Shown piece by piece: positions 30,543 to 39,019 of a stretch of DNA of 39,808 nucleotides (its first letter is position 1; each line of letters begins with the position of its first letter). A program made the position numbers and the translations under genes. Source of the stretch: Terribium retamae (GTDB taxonomy: Bacteria; Pseudomonadota; Alphaproteobacteria; Rhizobiales; Rhizobiaceae); the NCBI RefSeq assembly GCF_022347545.1, contig NZ_JAKREW010000040.1, forward strand, positions 1 to 39,808, written 5' to 3'. The notes below the pieces were generated by a model. It was given only the letters and a program-made list of their open reading frames with translations, was not told the origin of the DNA and did no database searches.

Positions 30543-31978
30543 GCGGCGTCGAACTCGCCCTTTTCGGTTTCGCGGCAATGCTGGTGCTGATCGCGATCCG
30601 CATGCCGATCGCGCTTGCCATGCTGGTGGTCGGAGCAGGTGGCTATGCCTATCTGTCGGGCTGGAACGCGCTGTTTTATTATCTCCAGACAAACACCTAT
30701 CGGCAGTTCGCCTCCTACACGCTATCGGTGATTCCGCTGTTCATCCTGATGGGCGCGCTGGCGGAACGTTCCGGCATGGCCGCAACCCTGTTCCAGGCGG
30801 CGGAGCGGCGACTGGGCAGGACACGTGGGGGCCTGCCAATGGCGGTCATCCTCGCCTGTACGGGCTTCGGCGCCATCTGCGGTTCCTCGGTGGCGACCAC
30901 CGCGACGTTCGGGCGCGCAGCGATGCCGGAATTGCGTCGGGCCAAGGTTGACCTCGGCCTCGCCACCGGCACCATCGCAGCGGGTGGCACGCTGGGCATT
31001 CTCATTCCGCCTTCGGTCATCCTGGTGATCTACGCCATCACCGCCGAGCAGAACATCGCCAAGCTGTTCCAGGCAGCGCTGATCCCAGGTTTGCTTGCCG
31101 CTGCCTTCTATTGCATCGCGATTGCCGTCGTCGTTCGGCGCCGGCCCGAGCTCGCACCACCGGTCGAACGCGAGATTGCTCGGCTGCCGCAACCCGTCTG
31201 GGCGCGTCCTGCGGGAGGCTTGCTTGCGTTGGCTGCCGTCGGCGCCGGTTATTTGGGGTCGGTCAGCGTCACCGCCGCGGTGCTGGGGGCCATCATCGGA
31301 CTGGTGCTGCTGGTTGCCGACTTCGCGCTTGTCCCTGCCGCCGCCGTTGCGGTCATCGTCGTGGGCGGGATCTATGGCGGCGTCTTCACCCCGACGGAGG
31401 GGGCTGCGGTCGGCGTCATTGTCATGCTCATCTTTGGATTGGCGCAGCGCAAGCTCAACGTCGGCAACATGCGCGAAGCATTGCTTCAGACGGCGGAGAC
31501 TTCGGGCATGATCTTCCTGATCCTGCTCGGCGCGGAAGTGTTCGGCGCGTTCCTGGCACTGACGCGGATGCCTTCCACCGTTGCAGAAATGATCGGCAAT
31601 TCGGGCATGGCGCCTTATGCGGTGCTGGTCGGCATGCTGCTGGTCTATATCGTGTTGGGTGCGGTCATGGACGAACTGGCGATGATCCTGCTTACCTTGC
31701 CGGTTTTCGTGCCGATCGTTCTGGCGCTGGATTTCGGCATGAGTGCCGAGGATGTCGCGATCTGGTTCGGCATTCTCGTGCTGGTCGTGGTGGGCATCGG
31801 ACTGGCCGCGCCGCCGATCGGCCTCAACGTCTTCATCATCAACAAGATCGCCGGCGATGTACCGATCACCCGGACCTACCGGGGGGTAATGCCCTTCGTG
31901 ATCGCCGATGTGATCAGATTGGCATTGCTGACCGCCTTGCCAATACTCTCGCTATGGCTGGTGCGCGTGCTGAACTAG
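30539..31978 (+). CDS. TRAP transporter large permease (DctM type)
   Basis: A 479-residue polytopic permease driving Na+-coupled uptake. TGFGAICGSSVATTATFGRAAMPEL and AAGGTLGILIPPSVILVIYAI near residues 110-165 are hallmark DctM sequences, and GIYGGVFTPTEGAAVGV near 278-294 is the second repeat's counterpart. Start GTG 30539 overlaps the dctQ stop by 4 bases; the longer open frame upstream lies in dctQ. It is about 50 residues longer than typical DctM: the extra part, between about 220 and 275, adds two hydrophobic segments. Its stop codon TAG is the first part of a second intergenic repeat. Confidence 0.92.
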   Translation: MSGVELALFGFAAMLVLIAIRMPIALAMLVVGAGGYAYLSGWNALFYYLQTNTYRQFASYTLSVIPLFILMGALAERSGMAATLFQAAERRLGRTRGGLPMAVILACTGFGAICGSSVATTATFGRAAMPELRRAKVDLGLATGTIAAGGTLGILIPPSVILVIYAITAEQNIAKLFQAALIPGLLAAAFYCIAIAVVVRRRPELAPPVEREIARLPQPVWARPAGGLLALAAVGAGYLGSVSVTAAVLGAIIGLVLLVADFALVPAAAVAVIVVGGIYGGVFTPTEGAAVGVIVMLIFGLAQRKLNVGNMREALLQTAETSGMIFLILLGAEVFGAFLALTRMPSTVAEMIGNSGMAPYAVLVGMLLVYIVLGAVMDELAMILLTLPVFVPIVLALDFGMSAEDVAIWFGILVLVVVGIGLAAPPIGLNVFIINKIAGDVPITRTYRGVMPFVIADVIRLALLTALPILSLWLVRVLN

Positions 31979-32055
31979 AGCAATTCCGGCAAAGTGCGCA
32001 GCGGTTTGCGGAGATACAAGACTTGGAGCGTTTCCGCGAAAAGCGGTAACGCTCT
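31977..32055 (+). repeat. Rhizobial intergenic mosaic palindrome, copy 2 (shortened)
   Basis: It reads AGAGCAATTCCGGCAAAGTG, CAGCGGTTTGCGG, then GAGCGTTTCCGCGAAAAGCGG and ends TAACGCTCT. The final part folds as a GAGCGTT/AACGCTC hairpin. The first part has lost most of the second half of its AGAGCAATTCC arm pair. It is opposite in orientation to copy 1, so the two flank dctQ-dctM as inverted repeats, and it begins inside the dctM stop codon. Confidence 0.72.
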
Positions 32056-32124
32056 AAGTTACGCATCGGGCCGTCTGGCCGCGCCGCACCAGGCGGCTAT
32101 GCTCTGGGACGATGAGGTGCTGAC

Positions 32125-32823
32125 ATGACATCGCCGACCAACCGTGAGCGGTCGATGGCTGGCTACTATCTGCAGCTGTTGTTGTGGATCATCTTCATGG
32201 CGGTGATCACTTTCCTGGCCGCCGGAACGCTCGCCTATCCCGCCGGCTGGGTCATGATCATCCTGTTCGGCGGATGTGGCCTCATACTGATCACCTGGCT
32301 GGCGCGCCGCAGTCCGCAACTGCTGCGCGAAAGGATGAGCTCGCCGATCCAGAAGGGCCAGGAAAGCTGGGATAAGGTCTGGCTTTCGCTGTTCGTGATC
32401 GCCCTTTGCCTGTGGTTCGCCTTCATGCCTTGGGACGCGGCACGTTCGAACTTCACCGCCATACCGGTCTGGCTTCAAGCGATAGGCGGGCTTTTGATCG
32501 TCGCCAATTATGCCGGCTGCTTCTGGACGTTCAACGAGAACAGTTTCGCAGCACCTGTGGTGAAGATCCAGGAAGGGCAAACGGTGATCGACACCGGGCC
32601 TTATGCGCTGGTGCGCCACCCCATGTATTCGAGCGCGCTGCTCCTATTCTTCGGCATGCCGCTGCTGCTCGGCTCCTGGACCGGTCTCTGGGGTTCGCTC
32701 GTGCTCAGCATCGCCTTGGCGTGGCGTTCCATTAACGAGGAAAAAGCACTGCGGCGCCAGTTTGCCGACTATGACGACTATAGCCGCCGCGTGCGCTATC
32801 GGCTGGTTCCTTATATCTGGTGA
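32125..32823 (+). CDS. Isoprenylcysteine carboxyl methyltransferase-like membrane protein
   Basis: A 232-residue integral membrane protein of the ICMT/PEMT methyltransferase superfamily. The C-terminal signature DTGPYALVRHPMYSSALL and EEKALRRQFADYDDYSRRVRYRLVPYIW contains the S-adenosylmethionine-binding G-P-Y...R-H-P-x-Y motif and the E-E-x-x-L...Y-x-x-Y motif. Bacteria lack prenylated CaaX proteins, so the acceptor is something else, perhaps a lipid or small molecule. Four to five helices are seen. ATG 32125 follows GAGGTG. It is convergent with the MFS gene, 9 bases apart. Confidence 0.85.
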   Translation: MTSPTNRERSMAGYYLQLLLWIIFMAVITFLAAGTLAYPAGWVMIILFGGCGLILITWLARRSPQLLRERMSSPIQKGQESWDKVWLSLFVIALCLWFAFMPWDAARSNFTAIPVWLQAIGGLLIVANYAGCFWTFNENSFAAPVVKIQEGQTVIDTGPYALVRHPMYSSALLLFFGMPLLLGSWTGLWGSLVLSIALAWRSINEEKALRRQFADYDDYSRRVRYRLVPYIW

Positions 32824-32832
32824 AGGCGTCGA

Positions 32833-34020
32833 CTACTCTGCGGCACTCGCAGGTAGCGGCGGGCGTAAACCGCTGCGGCGCTCGGCAACGTAAGAGATGA
32901 TCGCTACGGCGAAAGCGATAACCATGGCGACGATGCCGAGCACCGGCAGGATGCGATAACCATAGCCGGCGCTGAGGATCGTGGCGCCGACCGAAGAGGC
33001 GAGCGCGATGCCGATGTTGAAGCCCGACGGGATCAGAGACGAAGCGAAATTGGAGGCATCTGCGGTCCAGGACAGGATCCGGGCCTGGATCGGCGCGCCG
33101 ATCGAGAAGTTGAGTGCTCCCCACAACGTGATCGCAACAATCGTCGGCAACGGATAAGGGCTGACCAGATAGACAATCGTCAACATCGCCGTTTGCAGCG
33201 CGAACATGGTGATGAGCGACGGCATCAGCTTCCAGTCCGCTAGTCGTCCGCCAACAAAAACGCCAATGGTTGCGCCGACGCCGTTGAGAAGTAGCACCCA
33301 TGGGACCTGTGCCTTGGTCAGGCCCGTGACCTCTTCGAGGAAAGGGGTGATATAGGTGTAGAGCGTCATCTGACCCATCATCAGCATCAGCATCAGGATG
33401 AGCGAGGTCCATACCTGCTGGCGCCCCAGCGCGCGCACTTCGTGCAGCAGTCCGGCCGGTCTGGTGGAGGCGCCTGTGGCGCGGGGGATGAGAAACACCA
33501 TTCCCAGAAGAGAGGCGACGCCCAGCAAGCTCATCACCCAGAAGGTGGCGCGCCAGCCCCAGAGATTGCCGATGGCGGTGCCGACCGGCACACCGATGAT
33601 GTTGGAGACGGTGAGGCCGGACAGGACGAGCGCTATTGCCATGCCGCGCTGTTCGGGGCGCACCAGGCCGACAGCGACCACCATGGCCACGCCGAAATAG
33701 GCGCCGTGCGCGACGGCGACGGCAACGCGCAGCGCCAGCATCGACAGGAAGTCGGGCGCGACAGCGCAGGCGACCTGGCCGATGGTGAAGGCGATGGCGA
33801 GCGCGATCAGCAGCGTCTTGCGTGAAACTCTTGAAGTGGCGAGTGTCAGCAACGGGCCGCCGATGGCGATACCGAGTGCATAGCCTGAAACCAGGTAGCC
33901 AGCGCTCGGCACCGAAACGTTCAACCCTTCGGCCACTTGTGGCAGCACGCCGGCAATGACGAATTCGGTCGTTCCGAAAGCGAAAGCGGCAAGGAAAAGG
34001 GCAATCAGCGGAAGCGGCAT
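32833..34020 (-). CDS. MFS transporter (DHA1, AraJ-like)
   Basis: A 395-residue twelve-helix transporter. LAAFAFGTTEFVIAGVLPQVAEGLNVSVPSAG near residues 10-41 is the characteristic AraJ/YdhP opening, and GVGATIGVFVGGRLADWKL near 257-275 is the second motif A. It is a paralogue of the pump at 18127, with which it shares the E-F-V-I...LP pattern, but it has no local regulator. It probably exports drugs or sugars. ATG 34020; no strong ribosome site. A hairpin-rich 107-base gap separates it from the Na/Pi symporter gene upstream on the same strand. Confidence 0.9.
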   Translation of the reverse strand: MPLPLIALFLAAFAFGTTEFVIAGVLPQVAEGLNVSVPSAGYLVSGYALGIAIGGPLLTLATSRVSRKTLLIALAIAFTIGQVACAVAPDFLSMLALRVAVAVAHGAYFGVAMVVAVGLVRPEQRGMAIALVLSGLTVSNIIGVPVGTAIGNLWGWRATFWVMSLLGVASLLGMVFLIPRATGASTRPAGLLHEVRALGRQQVWTSLILMLMLMMGQMTLYTYITPFLEEVTGLTKAQVPWVLLLNGVGATIGVFVGGRLADWKLMPSLITMFALQTAMLTIVYLVSPYPLPTIVAITLWGALNFSIGAPIQARILSWTADASNFASSLIPSGFNIGIALASSVGATILSAGYGYRILPVLGIVAMVIAFAVAIISYVAERRSGLRPPLPASAAE

Positions 34021-34077
34021 TGTACTGCTCGACGGGGCCTACAAACGGCCTCTGAGCATGATCGACGCTGACTGGCA

Positions 34078-34115
34078 ATCCAGAAATCGTGGACCAGGGT
34101 TTAGCTTTTCTGGAT
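34078..34115 (-). repeat. Hairpin downstream of the Na/Pi symporter gene
   Basis: ATCCAGAA (34078-34085) pairs with TTCTGGAT (34108-34115) around a 22-base loop, 13 bases after the minus-strand symporter stop. No T-tract follows. It may be another short intergenic repeat or a weak terminator. Confidence 0.4.
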
Positions 34116-34127
34116 AGGTTGGCTGCG

Positions 34128-35792
34128 TCAGCTTGCCTTGAGCCGGGAATCGCTGAGAAGGCCGCGTTTTTCCAGCACCGGGTATGCAATCGAGGCAAGC
34201 AGCGAGTTGATCTGCTTCAGGTCGCGGATGGTATCGAGATGGATGGTGCTGGTCTCGATGCTGTTGGGCGACCCATCGCGCAAGCGCAGAAAATGTGCCT
34301 GGCTGGTCTGCTTCTCGCGATCACGCAGGCGGTCCTTTTCCTCGACGATCTGGCGCGCGGTTTCGGCGTCGCTGGAAACCAGCACGTTGAAGGCGAGCCT
34401 TGCGTTGGCAAGCACCGAAGCGTGGAAGGCGGTGAGCTCACGCCAACCCTCGGGCGTGAATTCCAGCCCTCGCTCCATCTTCTTGCGCACCAGGGGCAGC
34501 ATGTTTCGCACGATGATGTCGCCGACCTGCTCGAGCTTGACGCAGGCACCAATCAATTCCTGGCAGCGCAAGGCCTCGTCCTCGGTCAGTGAATTCTTGG
34601 TCACCTTGGCGAGGTAGAGCTTGATGGCCGCGTGTTTCTGGTCCACCCGATCGTCCAGTGCGGCAAGCGCCCGGATCTTGTCCTCATCAGCCTGTTCGTA
34701 GAGATCGATGACGCGTTTGAGCATGATCTCGACCGTTTCGCAGACGCGCACGACTTCACGGGTAGCGTTGCCGAGAGCCTGCGAGGGAACATTCAGCGCT
34801 GCTTCATTGAGGGCTGAGAGCTCCGCCACCTGGAAGGCGTCTTCCGATACCTGCTTGGCGCCGAGCGCGACGATCTTGGTCGAAAGCGCATAGACCAGGC
34901 CTGCCAGCGGCAGACCGGCGAGCAGGATGATGACGTTGAACAGGATATGTGCGTTGACGATCTGATCCTGACCAGTGCTGCCGAGAAACGTCACCGGTGG
35001 CTTGAACGTGAGGAACAATACCAGCATGACCAGCGAACCGAGCCCACGCATAAGGAGGTTGCCGACTGGTACGACGCGCACCGCCGGCTCGGCATTGCGG
35101 GTGAGCAGCGGCGCGATGACCGAGGATCCGAGATTGACGCCCAGCACCAGCACGATGCCGAGTTCCGGCGGGATGAAACCACGCCCGGCCAGCGTCGTCA
35201 TCAAAAGCACGGCGGCGATACTCGACTGGAACAGCCAGGTGGCAAGCGCTGCCAGCAGATAGGCGGTGACCGGGTCGCCCTTGAAGTAGTCTATGATGAC
35301 TGGCAGCAATTCGCTTTCGCGCAGAGGTTCGGAAGCCTGGCCGATCATCTCCAGCGAAAGCAGCAGCAGCCCGACCCCGATCAGGATGCGGCCGATCTGA
35401 CGCCAGTCACGCCGCTCGGTAGCCATGAACATGATCGTGCCGGTGATCAGGCAGATAGGAACGATCAGCGTCAGATCGAAGGTAAGCAGCTTGACGACCA
35501 GAGCGGAGCCGATTTCCGCGCCGCGCACGGCGAGCTGCCCAGCCATACCCGAAACGATGCCGGCCCCGGCGAAGGATCCGACAAGAAGCGTGACGGCTGT
35601 TGAACTTTGTAGTGCGATCGCCAGCGCCGTGCCTGCAAGCACCGCCAGCAACGGGTTCTTCATGGTGCCGCGCAGCTTCAGCCGCAACACATCGCCATAA
35701 GCCCGCTCGACCCCGGTCTTCACCATGCGTGTGGCAAACAGCATGAGCGCGACTGCGCCCGCCAGATGCAGAAGCACGACCGAGCCGCTCAT
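34128..35792 (-). CDS. Na+/phosphate cotransporter family protein (NptA/YjbB-like with PhoU domain)
   Basis: A 554-residue protein with two parts. The first about 310 residues hold two inverted Na_Pi_cotrans repeats with the Q-S-S motifs at 62-64 (LQSSTAVTLL) and 189-191 (FQSSIAAVLL), which form the phosphate/Na+ path. From about 340 a helical PhoU-like cytoplasmic domain follows. Bacterial relatives such as YjbB export phosphate. The direction of transport here is not shown, and the PhoU domain suggests regulation by phosphate status. ATG 35792; the upstream region has no PhoB box that I can recognise. Length is normal for the family. Confidence 0.92.
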   Translation of the reverse strand: MSGSVVLLHLAGAVALMLFATRMVKTGVERAYGDVLRLKLRGTMKNPLLAVLAGTALAIALQSSTAVTLLVGSFAGAGIVSGMAGQLAVRGAEIGSALVVKLLTFDLTLIVPICLITGTIMFMATERRDWRQIGRILIGVGLLLLSLEMIGQASEPLRESELLPVIIDYFKGDPVTAYLLAALATWLFQSSIAAVLLMTTLAGRGFIPPELGIVLVLGVNLGSSVIAPLLTRNAEPAVRVVPVGNLLMRGLGSLVMLVLFLTFKPPVTFLGSTGQDQIVNAHILFNVIILLAGLPLAGLVYALSTKIVALGAKQVSEDAFQVAELSALNEAALNVPSQALGNATREVVRVCETVEIMLKRVIDLYEQADEDKIRALAALDDRVDQKHAAIKLYLAKVTKNSLTEDEALRCQELIGACVKLEQVGDIIVRNMLPLVRKKMERGLEFTPEGWRELTAFHASVLANARLAFNVLVSSDAETARQIVEEKDRLRDREKQTSQAHFLRLRDGSPNSIETSTIHLDTIRDLKQINSLLASIAYPVLEKRGLLSDSRLKAS

Positions 35793-36242
35793 GAACGCTT
35801 CCTCCGCGCGGAGTATGCGGGATGCCGCAATCCGCCGGGATTTGCGGGGGAAGGCAGGGCCGGTGGCATAAACCTAGCATCGGCCCGATCTGAAACGGCG
35901 CGGGTCATGGGGTCACATATAAGGCAAAACGGGCAATTCTTACATTAGCCGGATAATAATTTGCTGTTGATGTCACCATGCTCCGACAAGCGGCGGCCGG
36001 TGTCGAGTTTGGACATGAACGGAGTATGGAACGCCATCGCGCAAGGGGAAACGCACAAGCCAACTGCCGAGTTGCAAATGACCGTATCTGAGCGATGGAC
36101 AGAAGCGGAAGCGATTGTCCTCAACATGCAGGAAGCCATCTAACTAACTATGTTCATTACGAAATTGTAATGCGGCCATTCAGTTTTGGTTCATGCGGAG
36201 AAATCTAATCCGGTCTGCGTGAACAAACGAGGAGTCACCCGA
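35793..36242. other. Intergenic region between Na/Pi symporter and rcnB-like gene
   Basis: This 450-base gap has a possible small ORF (35970-36143, annotated separately) and a palindrome CATTAC-N6-GTAATG at 36155-36172, 71-88 bases before the RcnB start, which may be an operator. AGGAG at 36229-36233 is the rcnB-like ribosome site. I saw no convincing promoter hexamers, tRNA or other RNA gene. Confidence 0.5.
35970..36143 (+). CDS. Possible 57-residue unknown protein
   Basis: An ORF from ATG 35970 (or 36015 for 42 residues) to TAA 36143. It ends in an acidic amphipathic stretch, MTVSERWTEAEAIVLNMQEA. Neither start has a good ribosome site and I recognise no family. The opposite strand is also open here. 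Kept only because the gap is otherwise empty and codon choice looks gene-like in the second half. Confidence 0.3.
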   Translation: MSPCSDKRRPVSSLDMNGVWNAIAQGETHKPTAELQMTVSERWTEAEAIVLNMQEAI

Positions 36243-36671
36243 ATGAAACGTCTTCTTCTCTCAGCCATGGCCGTTTCGATGCTGGCGGCATCGACGTTGC
36301 AGGGCTTTGCTGCACCAGCCGCTGCGGTCAGCGTGCCGCGGTCGAACATCACTACGGTTCAGTGGCAAGAACCGATTCGCAAGGATCGCCGCTATGAAGA
36401 GCGGCATCATGGCGATCGGCGCTATGACAACCGATACGAACGTCGCACCGTCGAGAAGCGGGTGATCATTCGCAAGGAAGTGGTGCGCGAGCCACGGTGG
36501 AAGGCCGGCCAGCGTTATCGAGAATGGAAGCGCTACCAGGGCATTCGCGACTATCATCGCTATGGTCTGCGTCGTCCTGGCGCCGGCCAGCAGTGGATCC
36601 GGGTCGGTGATGAATATCTTCTCATCGGTGTCGCGACCGGCCTCATCGCCGGCGTGCTCGCCGCGCGTTAA
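36243..36671 (+). CDS. RcnB family periplasmic protein
   Basis: A 142-residue protein with a signal peptide (MKRLLLSAMAVSMLAASTLQ, cleavage likely near APAAA) and an Arg/Tyr/His-rich middle (RRYEERHHGDRRYDNRYERR). The C-terminal RcnB domain has YQGIRDYHRYGLRRPGAGQQ followed by WIRVGDEYLLIGVATG. E. coli RcnB helps maintain nickel and cobalt balance with RcnA. No rcnA is adjacent here, and rhizobial members may have general envelope or metal roles. ATG 36243 follows AGGAG. A strong terminator lies 19 bases after the stop, so it is a single-gene unit. Confidence 0.87.
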   Translation: MKRLLLSAMAVSMLAASTLQGFAAPAAAVSVPRSNITTVQWQEPIRKDRRYEERHHGDRRYDNRYERRTVEKRVIIRKEVVREPRWKAGQRYREWKRYQGIRDYHRYGLRRPGAGQQWIRVGDEYLLIGVATGLIAGVLAAR

Positions 36672-36689
36672 GCCGGAGTTCCCTCAACG

Positions 36690-36718
36690 AAAAGGCGGCC
36701 CATGCAGGCCGCCTTTTT
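36690..36718 (+). terminator. Rho-independent terminator after the rcnB-like gene
   Basis: AAAAGGCGGCC and GGCCGCCTTTT pair perfectly around the loop CATGCA, ending in T5. It separates the rcnB-like gene from dnaG. Confidence 0.92.
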
Positions 36719-36794
36719 ATTACCGCCCTGTGAAAACCGGGCACGGCTGGCGATTGCGATAGCCAGTTTGAACGGCCGTGCTTATATGATCGCC

Positions 36795-38723
36795 ATGCGC
36801 TTTCCTCCCGCCTTTCTCGACGAGATACGCGACCGCGTGCCGATCTCCTCGCTGATCGGCCAGCGCGTGGCGTGGGATAGGAAGAAGACCAATGCCGCTC
36901 GCGGCGATTACTGGGGCTGTTGTCCCTTCCATGGCGAGAAGACGCCGTCCTTCCATTGCGAAGACAAGAAGGGCCGCTACCATTGTTTCGGTTGCGGCGT
37001 TTCGGGCGATCATTTCCGTTTCCTGACCGAACTTGACGGCGTGAGTTTTCCGGAAGCCGTCGAGCGCGTCGCCGATATGGCCGGTGTGCCCATGCCGGTG
37101 CGGGACGAACAGGAAGAGCGGCGCGAAAAGCAGCGCGCCAGCCTTACCGACGTCATGGAAATGGCGACGGCCTTCTTTCAGGAACGGTTGCACGGCTCCG
37201 AAGGCGCCAAGGCGCGGGCTTATCTGCGCGATCGCGGGCTGACGCCGGCCACGCAGCAATCGTTCCGGCTGGGTTTCGCGCCGGACAGCCGCAATGCGCT
37301 CAAGGAGTTCCTGGCTTCCAAAGGAGTCGAGAAGGCCCAGATCGAGGCTTGCGGGCTGGTGGTGTTCGGCGACGACATCCCGGTTTCCTACGACCGGTTC
37401 CGCGATCGCATCATGTTTCCGATCCCGGATTCGCGCGGGCGCGTCATTGCTTTCGGCGGTCGCGCCATGTCCTCGGATGTTTCGGCGAAATACCTCAATT
37501 CTCCCGAGACCGAACTCTTTCACAAAGGCAATGTGCTCTACAATTTCGCCCGCGCCCGCAAGGCGGTGGCGCGTGGTGGCACCGTGATCGCGGTCGAAGG
37601 CTATATGGACGTGATCGCGCTGGCCCAGGCAGGTTTCGAGAATGCCGTGGCACCGCTCGGTACGGCACTGACTGAAAACCAGATGGAACTGCTCTGGCGC
37701 ATGTCGGGCGAACCTATTCTGTGTTTCGATGGCGACGGTGCGGGTCTCAAGGCCGCCTGGCGGGCGGCCGATCTGATCCTGCCGTCGATTCAGGCCGGCC
37801 GCACCGCGCGTTTTGCGCTCTTGCCCGAAGGCAAGGATCCTGACGATCTGGTGAAGGCGGATGGTCCGGATGCTTTCCGCACCGTGCTGGCCGAAGCGCG
37901 GCCGCTGGCGGAACTGATCTGGATGCGCGAGACCGCCAGCGGCGTGTTCGAAACGCCGGAACGGCGCGCGGAATTGGAAAAGACGTTGCGTGAGATCACC
38001 GGACGAATCCGCGACGAGAGCGTACGCTATCATTACCAGCAAGAGATGCGCGAGCGCGTGCATAGCTTCTTCGCCCCGCAACGCGGCGCGCGTCCATCGC
38101 GCCCGGGTGAACGCGGGCAGGGCCGGCAGGGCGGCCAATGGTCGCGCGGCGGCGGGGCTGCTGGGCGCAGCGCAATCACCGAAAGCCTCGGCCGCTCGGC
38201 ATTGGTGAAGCGCGCCGGCGAGGTTATGTCGGTGCGCGAAGCGACCGTGGTGGTGGCGCTCGTCAACCACCCTGCGCTGATCGACGAGAATTTCGAGCAT
38301 GTCGAGTTCCTGGATCTCGCCAACAGCGATCTGCGCCGGCTGCATGCAGCACTTCTCGATGCACTCGCCCATGATCAGGCCAATGATCGCGATGCCATCA
38401 TCGCGACGATCGATCGAACCGGCTGCCGGGAGGTGTGGGAGCGTGCGGTGGCGCTGATCAGGCGCACAAGGCAATGGCCGGCGCTGGAGAGTGCTGCGCT
38501 CGACGACGCGCGCGACGCCTTCATCCAGGTGCTGCACTTGCACCGCAGCCAACGCACCTTACATAGGGAGCTGAAGCAAGCTGAAGCTGCGCTTGCCAGC
38601 GATCCCACCGAAGAGAATTATCGGCATCTGGTCGAGATCCAGGCGCAGTTTCGCGACGTGCAGGCAACAGAGGCATTGATCGAAGGGTTTGGCGTGTCTT
38701 CCGGCCGGGCGGGTCGGGCATAG
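36795..38723 (+). CDS. dnaG: DNA primase
   Basis: DnaG makes RNA primers at the replication fork. The 642-residue protein shows the CHC2 zinc finger (C43, H46, C64, C67 in CPFHGEKTPSFHC...YHCFGCG), the catalytic core with the TOPRIM motifs VIAVEGYMDVIALAQAG and CFDGDGAGLKAAWRA, and a C-terminal DnaB-binding helical domain after a Gly/Arg-rich linker at about 425-460. The frame opens at 36702, inside the terminator region. ATG 36795 is chosen because MRFPPAFLDEIRDRVPIS is the usual rhizobial N-terminus; ATG 36786 is the alternative. No clear ribosome site. rpoD follows 296 bases later on the same strand, the common order. Confidence 0.96.
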   Translation: MRFPPAFLDEIRDRVPISSLIGQRVAWDRKKTNAARGDYWGCCPFHGEKTPSFHCEDKKGRYHCFGCGVSGDHFRFLTELDGVSFPEAVERVADMAGVPMPVRDEQEERREKQRASLTDVMEMATAFFQERLHGSEGAKARAYLRDRGLTPATQQSFRLGFAPDSRNALKEFLASKGVEKAQIEACGLVVFGDDIPVSYDRFRDRIMFPIPDSRGRVIAFGGRAMSSDVSAKYLNSPETELFHKGNVLYNFARARKAVARGGTVIAVEGYMDVIALAQAGFENAVAPLGTALTENQMELLWRMSGEPILCFDGDGAGLKAAWRAADLILPSIQAGRTARFALLPEGKDPDDLVKADGPDAFRTVLAEARPLAELIWMRETASGVFETPERRAELEKTLREITGRIRDESVRYHYQQEMRERVHSFFAPQRGARPSRPGERGQGRQGGQWSRGGGAAGRSAITESLGRSALVKRAGEVMSVREATVVVALVNHPALIDENFEHVEFLDLANSDLRRLHAALLDALAHDQANDRDAIIATIDRTGCREVWERAVALIRRTRQWPALESAALDDARDAFIQVLHLHRSQRTLHRELKQAEAALASDPTEENYRHLVEIQAQFRDVQATEALIEGFGVSSGRAGRA

Positions 38724-38729
38724 CCGACA

Positions 38730-38771
38730 AATCAAGCGCGCCTAATTGATTCGCTTTTTTGGGGCGAATCA
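38730..38771 (+). other. Overlapping stem-loops after dnaG
   Basis: TGATTCGC (38747-38754) pairs with GCGAATCA (38764-38771) around a T6-containing loop. AATCAA (38730-38735) can instead pair with TTGATT (38746-38751). The two stems share bases and exclude each other. They lie in the dnaG-rpoD gap, 7 bases after the dnaG stop; weak termination or transcript processing are possible roles. The remaining 250 bases to rpoD hold no convincing gene. Confidence 0.4.
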
Positions 38772-39019
38772 TGCGAGAGGCGCTTGACCTTCTGGCAGAA
38801 TGACGGAATCAGAACGATTCGAAACGTTAACCCAAGCCCGGCATCGGCAGGAAATGACTGTGCATGCACTGGACGGGAAGGGGAGCCCGCCACAAATATC
38901 AGGGTTAATCTGGACTTAAGTGAGAAGCAGGTACTGGCAGCAGGCGCGTTTGCGAACGAGCGCAACTGATTTGTCAGCAGCGATGCGGCCCCAGGATGGC
39001 CGCCTGGAGAAGACTTAGA

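Noticed and set aside
29891..32055. Insertion sequence or composite transposon around dctQM
   Set aside because: The flanking repeats are short intergenic palindromes without a transposase or target duplications.
32732..34198. 488-residue minus-strand frame across the MFS gene
   Set aside because: Out-of-frame reading of the MFS transporter gene; Arg-rich, without domains.
35945..36139. 64-residue minus-strand ORF opposite the 35970 candidate
   Set aside because: No ribosome site and low-complexity Ser/Ala/Cys composition; even weaker than the plus-strand candidate.
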